DNA of 64,000 nucleotides from the NCBI GenBank assembly GCA_021789935.1, contig JAJYIR010000002.1, forward strand, positions 96,934-160,933, written 5' to 3'. The notes below the pieces were generated by a model. It saw only the letters and a program-made list of their open reading frames with translations, did no database searches and was not told the DNA's origin. Within the stretch, counting starts at the first letter, position 1, and each line of letters opens with the position of its first letter. Of the stretch, positions 7,396 to 16,026 are shown one piece after another. The translations under genes and the position numbers were made by a program. The stretch comes from Nitrospirota bacterium (GTDB lineage: Bacteria > Nitrospirota > Thermodesulfovibrionia > Thermodesulfovibrionales > JdFR-88).

Positions 7396-8622
7396 TCATG
7401 CCTCCCGCATTATTCTCCAAGTCATGAACTTGGCCCCGGCTATGGCACCCGCAAAGATGAACGACATGGTCAGAAAACTCCCGGCGGAGAGCGTCGATAT
7501 GCCGCTCAGCCCCTGTCCTATATTGCACCCCATTGCAAGCACGGCCCCGAAACCCATCAACAACCCCCCGATCAGGTTGTACTTGAACTGCTGGAGGGGC
7601 GGCGCTACCCAGTTGAAAGTACCGCTTATGAGGGAGGAGATCAACGCGCCTGCGATTACCCCGAACACCGTGGCCACGGCGAAATTGATGGTCTCCCCTG
7701 TCCAAAGGATTATGTATCTGAAGGCCTGAGCGTCAGCAAGCGCGAATGTCAGGCTCTTGGGCCCCCAGGCCTGCAGGAGCGTGGGGTCATCAGGGCCGGA
7801 AAAAGAGAATGTATCCACGTGGGGCAATGCTGTGAAGGCCAATCCATTTACCCACCAGGCCGCAGCTACCAGCACCCCTATGGCGGCCCCGGCCAGCGGC
7901 CATTTCAGTTTCCGCCACTCGGAGCCCTTCGGGGCCATGAGCATGAATATGAGCAAGGCGGCCTCTATAAGCAGGATTATTGCCCATCCAGGCACCTGGC
8001 TGAAGATATTGGGCAGATATTGGCTCTTTAAATTCAGGGTCAGCTTGTCCAGGTAATCCACCCTGACCTTGGCGCTGATGCCCCACAAGGTGGCCCCGGA
8101 GGAAACAATGAACGCCAGCACGCTCACAAGCCCTCCAAGATTGCCTTCCCCGGCGCGCACGAGTATCCGGCTTGCACAGCCGCCGGCATATACGATCCCG
8201 ACACCGAAAATGAACCCTCCCAATATGTAGCTAACCCATGTAAAAGGCGAACTGATGTATATGCTGCGGGAAATGTCCACAATGCCGGCCCTGTATAGCA
8301 ACTGGGTGGCCGGTATGGCTACGAAAAGCGCCATCGCATACGCTCTGGTCTGGGTCAGATCGCGGGTGGTCACTACATTATGGCAGGCCGCAGCTATACA
8401 GAATTTGGACCTCTGCACTACCGCCCCCAAGAGACCGCCTATCAAAAAACCGGAGACCACAACGGACGTTTGGATAGATTTCTTGATGGCGGTTATCTGC
8501 TCGTCCGACAATGCCGCGGCATTAATGGAAACATACCCCTTGATCTTGAGAATATAGTAGACGATCCAGAGGACCGCGCCCAGCGTTAACGCGGAACCGA
8601 GAATCTTTCTGCCCTTTGACAT
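7396..8622 (-). CDS. YeeE/YedE-family sulfur (thiosulfate) transporter
   Basis: This 408-residue multi-pass inner-membrane protein has two YeeE/YedE repeats. The conserved cysteine motifs of the thiosulfate importer TsuA are visible: QRSKFCIAA (about 70), GGCASRILVRAGEGNLGG (about 148-165) and AMGCNIGQGLSG (about 365-376). These cysteines pass thiosulfate or sulfur through the membrane in characterised members. It is the first gene of yeeE-DUF302-tusA. A GGAGGG lies 6 nt before the ATG, and a sigma-54 promoter with an activator site lies upstream. The substrate is inferred from the family and the sox context. Confidence 0.88.
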   Translation of the reverse strand: MSKGRKILGSALTLGAVLWIVYYILKIKGYVSINAAALSDEQITAIKKSIQTSVVVSGFLIGGLLGAVVQRSKFCIAAACHNVVTTRDLTQTRAYAMALFVAIPATQLLYRAGIVDISRSIYISSPFTWVSYILGGFIFGVGIVYAGGCASRILVRAGEGNLGGLVSVLAFIVSSGATLWGISAKVRVDYLDKLTLNLKSQYLPNIFSQVPGWAIILLIEAALLIFMLMAPKGSEWRKLKWPLAGAAIGVLVAAAWWVNGLAFTALPHVDTFSFSGPDDPTLLQAWGPKSLTFALADAQAFRYIILWTGETINFAVATVFGVIAGALISSLISGTFNWVAPPLQQFKYNLIGGLLMGFGAVLAMGCNIGQGLSGISTLSAGSFLTMSFIFAGAIAGAKFMTWRIMREA

Positions 8623-8694
8623 TTATCCCTCCACCAGTATTTTTCTGAAAAAAAAGTCTGCGGCATTCAATTAGCGCCTCTTCCCTCTGGAATA

Positions 8695-8710
8695 TGCATT
8701 TTCTATGCCA
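8695..8710 (-). promoter_or_regulatory. Sigma-54 (-24/-12) promoter of yeeE-DUF302-tusA
   Basis: On the minus strand TGGCATAGAAAATGCA matches the sigma-54 consensus TGGCACG-N4-TTGCA with the exact 11-bp GG-to-GC offset. The predicted start is near 8684, giving a 62-nt leader that ends in the GGAGGG of yeeE. The adjacent gene encodes a sigma-54 activator. Confidence 0.75.
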
Positions 8711-8748
8711 GAGAATGCCGGTAGATAACAGGCAGAAGCCGCGCGGGG

Positions 8749-8798
8749 ATGTTCAGAAATGCACAACCCGCACGAAGAAGGTGTCCTTTTCTGAACAT
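8749..8798. promoter_or_regulatory. Enhancer: inverted pair of 17-bp activator sites upstream of yeeE
   Basis: ATGTTCAGAAATGCACA (8749-8765) and its inverted partner TGTCCTTTTCTGAACAT (8782-8798) match at 15 of 17 positions when one is reverse-complemented. They are 16 bp apart, centred about 73 and 106 bp upstream of the predicted start. The same arrangement occurs upstream of the sox genes at 16924-16973. This is the expected position for binding of a sigma-54 activator dimer pair. Confidence 0.65.
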
Positions 8799-8834
8799 TT
8801 TTTTGACAGAAGGATTTTTTTTGGTTTGAAGCCC

Positions 8835-10181
8835 TTACAGCAAATTGTATTTAACCATCTTCGTTCTGAGCTGCCTTCTGGTTATCCCCAGACGGCTCGA
8901 GGCCTTTGTCTGGTTCCAGTCCTCAGCCTCAAGTGCGCCCAGGATTGCGGCCTTCTCGATCTCGGGGAGTTTCATTTCCTGCTGGCCAGCGATTTTTCCC
9001 CCTCCCGCCTCCCCGGCCCCGGCATCCAGTATCTTCCTGGGCAGGTCGGCCGGTACGATCGTATCGAACGCCGTCAGCACGACAGCCCTTTCGATGATGT
9101 TTTCAAGCTGCCTGATATTGCCCGGCCAGTCGTACGCTATGAAGGCTTCCATCGCCCTGCGGTCAATGCCTTTTATGAACTTCTGGTTCTGCTGCGCATA
9201 TTTCCTGATGAAGTATTCGGCCAGAAGGGGGATATCCTCCTTGCGCTCCCTCAGGCTTGGCGTGTGGACCGGTATCACGTTAAGGCGGTAAAAGAGGTCT
9301 TCCCTGAACCTCCCGCATCTTAGCTCCTCATCGAGGTCCCTGTTGGTGGAGGCCACTATCCTGCAGTTCGCCTTCACAGGCCCCGTTCCGCCAATCCTGT
9401 AAAATTCCTTCTCCTGTATAAACCTGAGGAGCTTTATCTGCAGGGCCAGGGACATCTCCCCCACTTCGTCCAGGAACAGGGTGCCTTTATTCGCCATCTC
9501 CGCTTTACCCATTTCTCTTGACGAAGCGCCCGTGTAGGAGCCTGCCTCATGGCCGAACAGTTCGTTTTCCATAAGATCCCCTGGAATGGCGCCGCAATTT
9601 ATGGCAACGAACTGGAAGGCCTTTCTCAGGGAGGCATCATGTATGGCGCGCGCAATCAGCTCCTTGCCCGTGCCGGACTCGCCTGTGATCAGGACATTGG
9701 AACGGCTGTCGCACACGATCCGGATGGTGGCCAGTATGTCCAGTATGGCAGGGCTTTTCCCTATGATCCCGTACTGGTCTTTTTCTTCACGCGCTATCTC
9801 CTTCCCAAACTCCGGTTTTTTGTGCAGGAGGCTGTGCTTTACGACCGCAAGCAGCTCATCGGATTCAACCGGCTTGGTAAGGTAATTCACGGCCCCCGCC
9901 CTCATGGCCTCCACCGCGTTTTCAATGCTCCCGTATGCCGTCATGATAATGACCGGCAGATCGGGGGTTTTTTCCTTTATCCAGTTCAAAAGGTCGAGCC
10001 CGGAGCGTCCGGGAAGCCTCATGTCCGTCAGGACAAGATTGAATGCCTGCCCGGAATGAAATTTTGAAGCAGCCTCTTCAAAACTTATTGCGGCTTCAAC
10101 ATCGAAGCCTTCCTGCCTCAAGACCCTGCCCAGGAGCCGCAGGATGTTCCTTTCATCTTCGACTATCAGGATTCTTTCCAT
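8835..10181 (-). CDS. NtrC-family sigma-54-dependent response regulator
   Basis: This 448-residue activator has a receiver domain (1-120) with the phospho-acceptor Asp in LVLTDMRLPG and Lys in YLTKPVE. An AAA+ domain follows (about 140-370) with Walker A GESGTGKE and Walker B GTLFLDEVGEM. A Fis-type helix-turn-helix closes the C-terminus (about 410-448, SSRLGITRRQLRTKM). The sigma-54 contact loop reads GSYTGA in place of the usual GAFTGA. Its ATG follows the kinase stop with no gap. It lies between the two predicted sigma-54 promoters and is the obvious candidate to drive both. Confidence 0.92.
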   Translation of the reverse strand: MERILIVEDERNILRLLGRVLRQEGFDVEAAISFEEAASKFHSGQAFNLVLTDMRLPGRSGLDLLNWIKEKTPDLPVIIMTAYGSIENAVEAMRAGAVNYLTKPVESDELLAVVKHSLLHKKPEFGKEIAREEKDQYGIIGKSPAILDILATIRIVCDSRSNVLITGESGTGKELIARAIHDASLRKAFQFVAINCGAIPGDLMENELFGHEAGSYTGASSREMGKAEMANKGTLFLDEVGEMSLALQIKLLRFIQEKEFYRIGGTGPVKANCRIVASTNRDLDEELRCGRFREDLFYRLNVIPVHTPSLRERKEDIPLLAEYFIRKYAQQNQKFIKGIDRRAMEAFIAYDWPGNIRQLENIIERAVVLTAFDTIVPADLPRKILDAGAGEAGGGKIAGQQEMKLPEIEKAAILGALEAEDWNQTKASSRLGITRRQLRTKMVKYNLL

Positions 10182-11651
10182 TCAGTTTTCCAGGCCTTCC
10201 GTTTTGTAATTGCGCGAATTCATGCCCCCCGGGAGTGGAAATTGAAGCTCGAAATGGGCGCCCTTTCCAGACCCGGCGAGCCTTATTTCCCCGTGGTGGG
10301 TCAGCATTATCTTATAAACGGTGGCAAGCCCCAAACCGCTACCCTCATTTTTCGTGGTAAAGAACGGCTGGAATATGCTGGAGGCGATCTTTTCAGGTAC
10401 ACCCGGCCCGGTGTCCATCACATGGACCCTGAGCCACTCGCCTGAGAGCTCATACTCCACCGTGATAGTGCCGCCGCCCGTCATCGCCTGTATGGCGTTT
10501 ATGAACAGGTTCATGAATACCTGCTTCAAAAGCGCCGGGTCGCACATTATCTGCATTCCGGGGGCCCCTGCGCTTTTTACCTTAACGCCGGCCTCCTCCA
10601 GGTCCGTTTCGAGCAGTTCCGCCACTTTGTCAACTATTTCTTTCAAGTGGCAAAGTCTGGGCATGGGCGACGGTATCCTGGAGAACCTGAGATACTCGTC
10701 AGCCATTATCATCATCTCCAGGGACTCATCTTTTATGATATCTATATATTCCTTTATTTCGGGTTGGCTGTTGGCCTTGCCTATCTCGGAGGCGGCGCCC
10801 CGGATGGCATAGAGGCTGTTGCGCATCTCGTGCGCTATCTGCGCGGACATCTGCCCGACTGCGGCCATACATGTAAGCTTCTCTTTTTCCTCCGACATCT
10901 TCCTGAATTCCTTGAGATATTTTTTCAGGTTCCCGATCATTTGCTGGAATGCCTGCCGCAGTTGCACCGACTCGTCCCTTGCCGAACGGTCATACAGATT
11001 TGCGTCGCCAAAGGTTATCTCCTTCTCGAACGCCTCCACCTCCTTTACAAGCCTTGCCATGGGTTTGGCAAGGATGGAGGAAACGATAAAAGAGCCCCCT
11101 ATGCCGGCAGCAAATATCAAAAAAGAAAGATAGACAAGCTCAACCCTGGTTTTCCTGAATTCCTTGCCCGGGCGGTTTCTTTTAGCAAAATCGATCCGGA
11201 TGGCCCCCAGCACATCGCCACCGGCGCTGACAGGCAAAAAAATCCGTGAACCATCATATCCGTCATCCTGCGGGGGCAGCCCGGTGGCCTGAAACCGCTT
11301 GTATGCGTCCGGGGCAGTCTGACCTATCTCCCGCAAGTTGCCGGACAGCACTATTATTCCCCTCCTGTCCACCGCCGTTACGTTCTTTACCCCGGAGGTC
11401 AGCTTCAACTGCCTCACCTGTTCCAGCAGGGGGCCGTAATCCCTGGATATCATCGCATCAGAGGCGGAGCCCGCAAGTTTTTCGGCGATGCTGTCGTGGA
11501 ACTGCCTCAACTGCAAGGCCATGTTCTTACGCGCGGTGGAAAGCACTACCAGGCTTACGGAAAGGTATATCAGCGATATCATCAGCATCATATAAAGGAT
11601 GCCTTTCGTCCTGATGCTGGTCCGCTCGTGCAGTTGGCGCAATATCTTCAT
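10182..11651 (-). CDS. Membrane sensor histidine kinase (HAMP-HisKA-HATPase)
   Basis: This 489-residue protein has a first membrane segment at about 16-38, a periplasmic domain of roughly 130 residues, a second membrane segment at about 173-195, HAMP (about 195-250), HisKA with the phospho-His in AQIAHEMRNSLYAI (about 276) and a C-terminal HATPase (NLFINAIQAM, DTGPGVPE, GSGLGLATVYKI). Its ATG overlaps the stop of the upstream PhnD-like gene (ATGA), so the binding protein and kinase are translationally coupled. It most likely senses the PhnD-like protein's ligand and phosphorylates the adjacent regulator. Confidence 0.92.
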   Translation of the reverse strand: MKILRQLHERTSIRTKGILYMMLMISLIYLSVSLVVLSTARKNMALQLRQFHDSIAEKLAGSASDAMISRDYGPLLEQVRQLKLTSGVKNVTAVDRRGIIVLSGNLREIGQTAPDAYKRFQATGLPPQDDGYDGSRIFLPVSAGGDVLGAIRIDFAKRNRPGKEFRKTRVELVYLSFLIFAAGIGGSFIVSSILAKPMARLVKEVEAFEKEITFGDANLYDRSARDESVQLRQAFQQMIGNLKKYLKEFRKMSEEKEKLTCMAAVGQMSAQIAHEMRNSLYAIRGAASEIGKANSQPEIKEYIDIIKDESLEMMIMADEYLRFSRIPSPMPRLCHLKEIVDKVAELLETDLEEAGVKVKSAGAPGMQIMCDPALLKQVFMNLFINAIQAMTGGGTITVEYELSGEWLRVHVMDTGPGVPEKIASSIFQPFFTTKNEGSGLGLATVYKIMLTHHGEIRLAGSGKGAHFELQFPLPGGMNSRNYKTEGLEN

Positions 11652-12517
11652 GGATTAGACATGCCTTTTTCCTCTCTGTCTTTTTTAAGGAGGGCCCTTA
11701 CAAGGTCATAATCTTTGTCGCGGACCCTTGACAGCCCGTCCGCGCCCGGCTCTATGCCGCCCAGCACATCCTCCGGGTTTTTGAGGCTGTTTACAAGCAG
11801 CATGGCTTTCTCGACCTCACGCAGGAGCCGCCCGTCAAGACCTCCCCTTGCGGCAAAAAGATATTGGGAAATAGGTAGTGAGACACCTATCACCCTTAGT
11901 CCTTTGTCCAAATAGGGTTTGGCCGTCTCCTCGGAGACTCCCGTTGCGTCGAACAGCCTTGCCATGACCGCAAGGACCGCGCTCTCATCCGACCCCAGCC
12001 TGACGACATCCATGAAGTCGCCCTTGCTAATGCCGGCTTTCCGGAGGATGAAATCCGGGAGCAGCCCCGAACCGGGACAATAATACCTCCCGTATACAAA
12101 GGTTCTGCCAAAAAGATCGGAGACCTTTTTAATGCCGGAATCATTCCGCACGAGAATAACGCTCCTGTAAACGGAGCTGCCATTGACGCGCAGTTTCGCC
12201 AGCGGCACAATCGGCATAAGCTTTGAAGCCTGGCAATAAAGAGACGGGCAGAGAAAAGCCAGGTCGGCTTCGCCCTTTTCCAGGCTGGTTATGATCTCGC
12301 TCCGTTTTTTTGCGACTCTGAGTTCCACGGGAATTCCCAGGCGGGTTTCCAGGTACCGCTTGAAGGGCAGGAACCTCCCGTACATTACCGAAGGAGAGTC
12401 CAGGGGCATCAGCAGCAGGGTCAATTTTCGCTTCGCAAATGCCGGAGGGGCAGCCACCAGGACGAACATCGCGGACAGGAGAAAGAACCTTTTTAGAAGG
12501 GAGAAATATCTATCCAT
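11648..12517 (-). CDS. PhnD-like periplasmic binding protein, sensory partner of the adjacent kinase
   Basis: This 289-residue protein has a signal peptide (about 1-28, ending PPAFA) and a PhnD/type-2 periplasmic-binding fold: PLDSPSVMYGRFLPFKRYLE, GEADLAFLCPSLY, VSDLFGRTFVYG and a YYCPGSGLLPDFIL segment. Family members bind phosphonate, phosphite or phosphate, and many kinase-linked PhnD-like proteins are sensors. No ABC permease or ATPase gene is nearby, which supports a sensory role. The ligand is unknown; an oxyanion such as thiosulfate or tetrathionate is a reasonable guess from context. There is no Shine-Dalgarno before the ATG, and a promoter abuts it. Confidence 0.82.
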   Translation of the reverse strand: MDRYFSLLKRFFLLSAMFVLVAAPPAFAKRKLTLLLMPLDSPSVMYGRFLPFKRYLETRLGIPVELRVAKKRSEIITSLEKGEADLAFLCPSLYCQASKLMPIVPLAKLRVNGSSVYRSVILVRNDSGIKKVSDLFGRTFVYGRYYCPGSGLLPDFILRKAGISKGDFMDVVRLGSDESAVLAVMARLFDATGVSEETAKPYLDKGLRVIGVSLPISQYLFAARGGLDGRLLREVEKAMLLVNSLKNPEDVLGGIEPGADGLSRVRDKDYDLVRALLKKDREEKGMSNP

Positions 12518-12527
12518 TTTTTCGAAT

Positions 12528-12557
12528 ATTATAAAGGGGGTATCCCGGGATTTTCAA
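12528..12557 (-). promoter_or_regulatory. Sigma-70 promoter of the PhnD-kinase-regulator operon
   Basis: On the minus strand TTGAAA (12557-12552), an 18-bp spacer and a perfect TATAAT (12533-12528) are present. The predicted start near 12521 is about 4 nt from the ATG at 12517, implying an almost leaderless mRNA. The promoter overlaps the soxB 3' hairpin. Confidence 0.6.
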
Positions 12558-12568
12558 ACCCGGGATAC
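12540..12568 (-). terminator. Perfect hairpin downstream of soxB
   Basis: GTATCCCGGG (12540-12549) and CCCGGGATAC (12559-12568) form a perfect 10-bp stem with a 9-nt loop, 20 nt past the soxB stop. The 3' side on the minus strand is CCCCCTTTATAAT, a weak U-tract. It may terminate the sox message or stabilise its end. The promoter for the regulator operon is built into it. Confidence 0.55.
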
Positions 12569-12588
12569 GTTGTCAACCAAAGACTGCC

Positions 12589-14259
12589 TCACGCCACGAG
12601 CGTCTGATTTTCATTATGTATGCTTATTGTTTTCTTCCGCTTGATATAGTCTGTAACTATATCATAGACGGGCGGCCCGGACTGGCCTGCCATTGAGGCC
12701 CAGCCGGCCATCGTGTATTCCTTGCCGGGCTCCACGAGCTTGCCTCGCACCTTCAGGTCCTGGATCCTCCGGCCCACAGGCCTTTCGGCGTACAGGCTGT
12801 ATTCCAGCCCCTTTGACCTTACCATGTCGCCGCCCTGCTGCATGTAAGGGTCCGGGTTGAACAGGTTATCCGCTACGTCCTCAAGTACGTTCTTCAGCGT
12901 GCTGCCCTTCATGGTGGATTTGTATGTGTTCGGATATGTAATGGCCGTTTGCGAATAGACGTCCTCTGTGGTTATGGGACCGGCAGGCACCGTCCCGCCC
13001 CATCTGAAACCGGGGGAAAGCGCAAACTCCACGTCGTAGTGCTCCGTCAGGGCATCACATATCAGATTGTCGAAGGTCCCGTCCATGTTGCCTCGCCTGT
13101 AGAGCAATGTCTCCGTATGCCCCAGCACCTCCCCAAGCTTTTCTTTATAAGGGGCCCGAAGGTCCTCGACCAATTTTTCCATTTCCGGGTCCGGCTCGAT
13201 CATCCCCGATATGACCGGTATGAGCCTGAAAGAATAGCTTTGTATGGCCCTGTTCTTCACCTGGAGATCCAGCCTCGAAACGAATTTGCCGTAACAGCCG
13301 GAATTTATGACAAGCGTCTTGCCCACTGTTACAGGCCTTGGCACGCCGTCATGCGTATGCCCGCCCATGATCACGTCTATCCCTTTGACCCGGCTGGCCA
13401 TTTTCTTGTCCACATCCATGCCATTATGGGAAATTACGACTATGAGGTCCGCCTTCTTCTCTCTAAGCTCATCCACAATACTCTGCATATGCCCATCTTT
13501 TATGCCGAAAGACCAGTCCGGGATAAACCTCCTGGGGTTGGCTATGGGAGTGTACGGGAACGCCTGCCCAATGACGGCAACAGCCATCCCGCCCACCTGT
13601 TTAATGACATATGGTTTGAATACCGGGTCTCCCCAGGTGGCATCGTTCACGTTCTGGGCGACGAAGGGGAAATTCATTTTTTTTATCAGCTCCTTAAGGC
13701 GGTCCTGGCCATAGGTAAACTCCCAATGCCCGGTCATGACCTCGCAGCCAAGCTTGTTCATGGCTGTGACCATGTCTTCGCCCTTCGTCCAGAGACTTGT
13801 GGCAGACCCCTGGACGGTATCGCCTCCGTCAATGTGGAGTACCTTCCCGGGCCTTTCCGCCCTGATGCGCTTTATCAAGGTGGCCATATATGCGAAACCG
13901 CCCACTTTTCCGTATTCCCGGGCGAGCCTGGCATAATCGTCACAGGTATACGCGTAAGCCTCCGGGGTGTCCGGCCTGTACCCGTAATATTTGAGAAAGG
14001 CCTTGCCCGTGATATGTGGAGGCTGTCCCTTATCTTCACCCACTCCGATATTCGTATCGGGTTCCCTGTAGAAAACCGGGACAAGCTGGGCGTGCGTATC
14101 CGTTGTATGCACCAGCGTCAGGTTCCCCTCACCTGAAAAGCTGAAAAGATTCCTGGGATTCAGGGACTTCGCGAGCGCCTCAGGTGTAAGCGAGGCGAAA
14201 GCGGCGCCCCCGGCCGCCAGCGACAGCATTTGAATGAATTTCCGCCTTGTTATGCTCAT
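12589..14259 (-). CDS. soxB: Thiosulfohydrolase SoxB
   Basis: SoxB hydrolyses sulfate from SoxY-bound thiosulfate adducts in the periplasm using two Mn ions. The 556-residue length fits. A Tat signal is present (RRKFIQMLSLAAGGAAFA). Metallophosphatase motifs are visible: HTTDTHAQL (about 50), DGGDTVQGS (about 147), TGHWEFTYG (about 178) and MGGHTHDGVPRP (about 285). The C-terminal 5'-nucleotidase domain spans about 360-556. A clear AAGGAGG lies 5 nt before the ATG. It is the last gene of the sox transcript. Confidence 0.96.
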   Translation of the reverse strand: MSITRRKFIQMLSLAAGGAAFASLTPEALAKSLNPRNLFSFSGEGNLTLVHTTDTHAQLVPVFYREPDTNIGVGEDKGQPPHITGKAFLKYYGYRPDTPEAYAYTCDDYARLAREYGKVGGFAYMATLIKRIRAERPGKVLHIDGGDTVQGSATSLWTKGEDMVTAMNKLGCEVMTGHWEFTYGQDRLKELIKKMNFPFVAQNVNDATWGDPVFKPYVIKQVGGMAVAVIGQAFPYTPIANPRRFIPDWSFGIKDGHMQSIVDELREKKADLIVVISHNGMDVDKKMASRVKGIDVIMGGHTHDGVPRPVTVGKTLVINSGCYGKFVSRLDLQVKNRAIQSYSFRLIPVISGMIEPDPEMEKLVEDLRAPYKEKLGEVLGHTETLLYRRGNMDGTFDNLICDALTEHYDVEFALSPGFRWGGTVPAGPITTEDVYSQTAITYPNTYKSTMKGSTLKNVLEDVADNLFNPDPYMQQGGDMVRSKGLEYSLYAERPVGRRIQDLKVRGKLVEPGKEYTMAGWASMAGQSGPPVYDIVTDYIKRKKTISIHNENQTLVA

Positions 14260-14287
14260 TAGTCCTCCTTATGCATGCTTTGCCCTC

Positions 14288-15112
14288 TTACATCCTGAAC
14301 CCGGGGACTTCCACCGGCAAACCGTTGGCCTGATAAGTAAGGTACAGTTCCAGGTCGCGATATGTCTCGCATTGAAAAGGCAGCGGCTTGGCCCTTACTT
14401 TCTTGTTGCACCCTTTGAACCGTTTTTGAAGTGATCCGGTTTTGCCCCATTTCAACCTGTAGCCCGGCCAATGGTCTGCGTGGTGCCTGTTGTTTGACAA
14501 GAGGTTCGCCCGTATCATGTGTCCGGCATACTTCACATGGCAGATGGCGCAGCTCATGTTCAATTGTCCCTGCCGCTTGTAATAATAGGCCTCTCCCGCT
14601 TTGTAGAAGGGCCTGGCCGGACCGTCTATGCTCACTTTTATCGGCACCCCGTTTGAGAGCGATTTCACATAAAGCTCCAGCGCCAGCTGGTCGTGCGATT
14701 CATATTTCAGTTCCGGGGCGCCCATATTGTCCTTCCGGCACCTGTTTATCTGGAGCGCCACCGTGTTTATGCCCTTTATCGAAGGATCATACTTTGGATA
14801 AGTGGCAGCGACACCCTTCAGTTTTTCGCCGTTTTCGCCGTGGCAACTGGCGCAGGACTTGCCCGCACTGCCGTCAACCTTTTTAAAAAGGTCTTTGCCG
14901 TCATCCAGCACGAAGTCTGCGGGGTTGCCCTGCTGGGCCATCTGCTCGGTGAATTTGCCGTATACCGCGTTGTATCTTTTTTCGTACTCCCTGGTAGATA
15001 TGTTCTGCTTGTATTCCTTTATACCGGAACCAGCCCCTCCGGCAAATGCGCCGCCGGCGGCAACCGCTCCCGCCGCAAATACCAATATGAAAAAATAAAA
15101 ACACCTTCGCAT
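14288..15112 (-). CDS. soxA: Diheme c-type cytochrome SoxA
   Basis: SoxA with SoxX forms the heme enzyme that links thiosulfate to the SoxY cysteine. A signal peptide is followed by two CxxCH sites, CASCH (about 110) and CAICH (about 195), so this is the diheme form. The catalytic Cys ligand is most likely in FKGCNKK, where the family has its cysteine-persulfide heme ligand. The ATG at 15112 is preferred over that at 15118, because the AAGGAGG sits 7 nt before the former and abuts the latter. It lies between soxZ and soxB. Confidence 0.94.
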   Translation of the reverse strand: MRRCFYFFILVFAAGAVAAGGAFAGGAGSGIKEYKQNISTREYEKRYNAVYGKFTEQMAQQGNPADFVLDDGKDLFKKVDGSAGKSCASCHGENGEKLKGVAATYPKYDPSIKGINTVALQINRCRKDNMGAPELKYESHDQLALELYVKSLSNGVPIKVSIDGPARPFYKAGEAYYYKRQGQLNMSCAICHVKYAGHMIRANLLSNNRHHADHWPGYRLKWGKTGSLQKRFKGCNKKVRAKPLPFQCETYRDLELYLTYQANGLPVEVPGFRM

Positions 15113-15139
15113 CCCCATGCCTCCTTGTTTCCCCGCGCC

Positions 15140-15466
15140 TCAGCGGGGGGTTATCTGGACTGATTGCTGGTAAACCCCTCCTTTGTTGTCCTTATAAACG
15201 ATCTTGAGGGGGGCCGTCTTGTCTGCCTTCAGGTAAAAGGATATAAACGGGTTGGCGCTGATCCCATAGCTCCAGTCGCAGTGCGTGACCCTTTCATTCC
15301 CGTAAAATATATCAACGTCGTTTATGTAATACGCAGGTATGATCTGTCCGGCCTTGTTCTTAATCAGACCGGTATCCATCGGATGGCTTACAAGCGCCAT
15401 CACGGGTATCACCTCACCCTTCCTTATGGTGCCGGGCACCCTTATCTTTATCCTCCCTACTACCAT
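15140..15466 (-). CDS. soxZ: Sulfur-carrier complex subunit SoxZ
   Basis: This 108-residue immunoglobulin-like protein with no signal peptide is as expected, since SoxZ is exported bound to SoxY. Family blocks include EVIPVMALVSHPMDTG (about 20-35), PAYYINDVDIFYGNERV and NPFISFYLKADKTAPLKI. It pairs with SoxY to present the swinging Cys arm to SoxAX and SoxB. The ATG has a good AAAAGGAGG 9 nt upstream. It lies 65 nt downstream of soxY. Confidence 0.95.
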   Translation of the reverse strand: MVVGRIKIRVPGTIRKGEVIPVMALVSHPMDTGLIKNKAGQIIPAYYINDVDIFYGNERVTHCDWSYGISANPFISFYLKADKTAPLKIVYKDNKGGVYQQSVQITPR

Positions 15467-15531
15467 GTCGAAGACCTCCTTTTATTCCTTTTTCCTGCCA
15501 GATTTTTTCCGTGCCCTTTTTTGCATCGCGC

Positions 15532-16026
15532 CTATCCGCCGCATCCCCCGATAGTCACCTTGACCGGCTTTATCGCGCCGTAGAGCTGTCCCCTGCTGGT
15601 CTCCAGGATCGCGCGCACATTAGAGGTCTTCCTCATCTTTATCCTCATGGCAAACATCGCCTTCCCGTTTGCGGGCGTAAGCTCGATGCCCGCTATATAG
15701 GGCTCGGGGTTGCCGTCCGCGTACACATTTATCTTTTTTACGTAATCATTATTGTTCATCGGCAAGTCGGAAGTGATGGTCAGGGGGACAACGGCCCCGT
15801 TTTCCGCGATTATCGGCGCGTTAATGGTGACGTGAGACATGCTCACTTTTCTGTTGCCGAACTGCCTTTTCAGCACCTCGTTTATATTTTCTCCCTTAAC
15901 GGCGGCCAATGCAGGCCTCACGAGCGGGGGGAAAGCGCCCGCCGCCAAAAACATCGCGCCGGCAACTCCCGCTGATTTGATAAAAGTCCTCCTGGTGAGC
16001 GCCGGTCCCTTATCTTCCTGCTCCAT
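15532..16026 (-). CDS. soxY: Sulfur-carrier protein SoxY
   Basis: This 164-residue protein has a Tat signal (TRRTFIKSAGVAG) and the hallmark C-terminus TIGGCGG, whose Cys is the covalent attachment point for thiosulfate and its intermediates. The middle is the SoxY immunoglobulin-like fold (APIIAENGAVVPLTITSDLP). The start is fixed by AAAGGAGG 8 nt before the ATG; both lie inside the 3' end of soxX, giving a 17-nt overlap. The intact GGCGG arm shows that the Sox carrier cycle is functional in principle. Confidence 0.96.
   Translation of the reverse strand: MEQEDKGPALTRRTFIKSAGVAGAMFLAAGAFPPLVRPALAAVKGENINEVLKRQFGNRKVSMSHVTINAPIIAENGAVVPLTITSDLPMNNNDYVKKINVYADGNPEPYIAGIELTPANGKAMFAMRIKMRKTSNVRAILETSRGQLYGAIKPVKVTIGGCGG

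Noticed and set aside
12949..14136. Long plus-strand open frame opposite soxB
   Set aside because: It is antisense to soxB with no family motif; the soxB motifs on the other strand are unambiguous.
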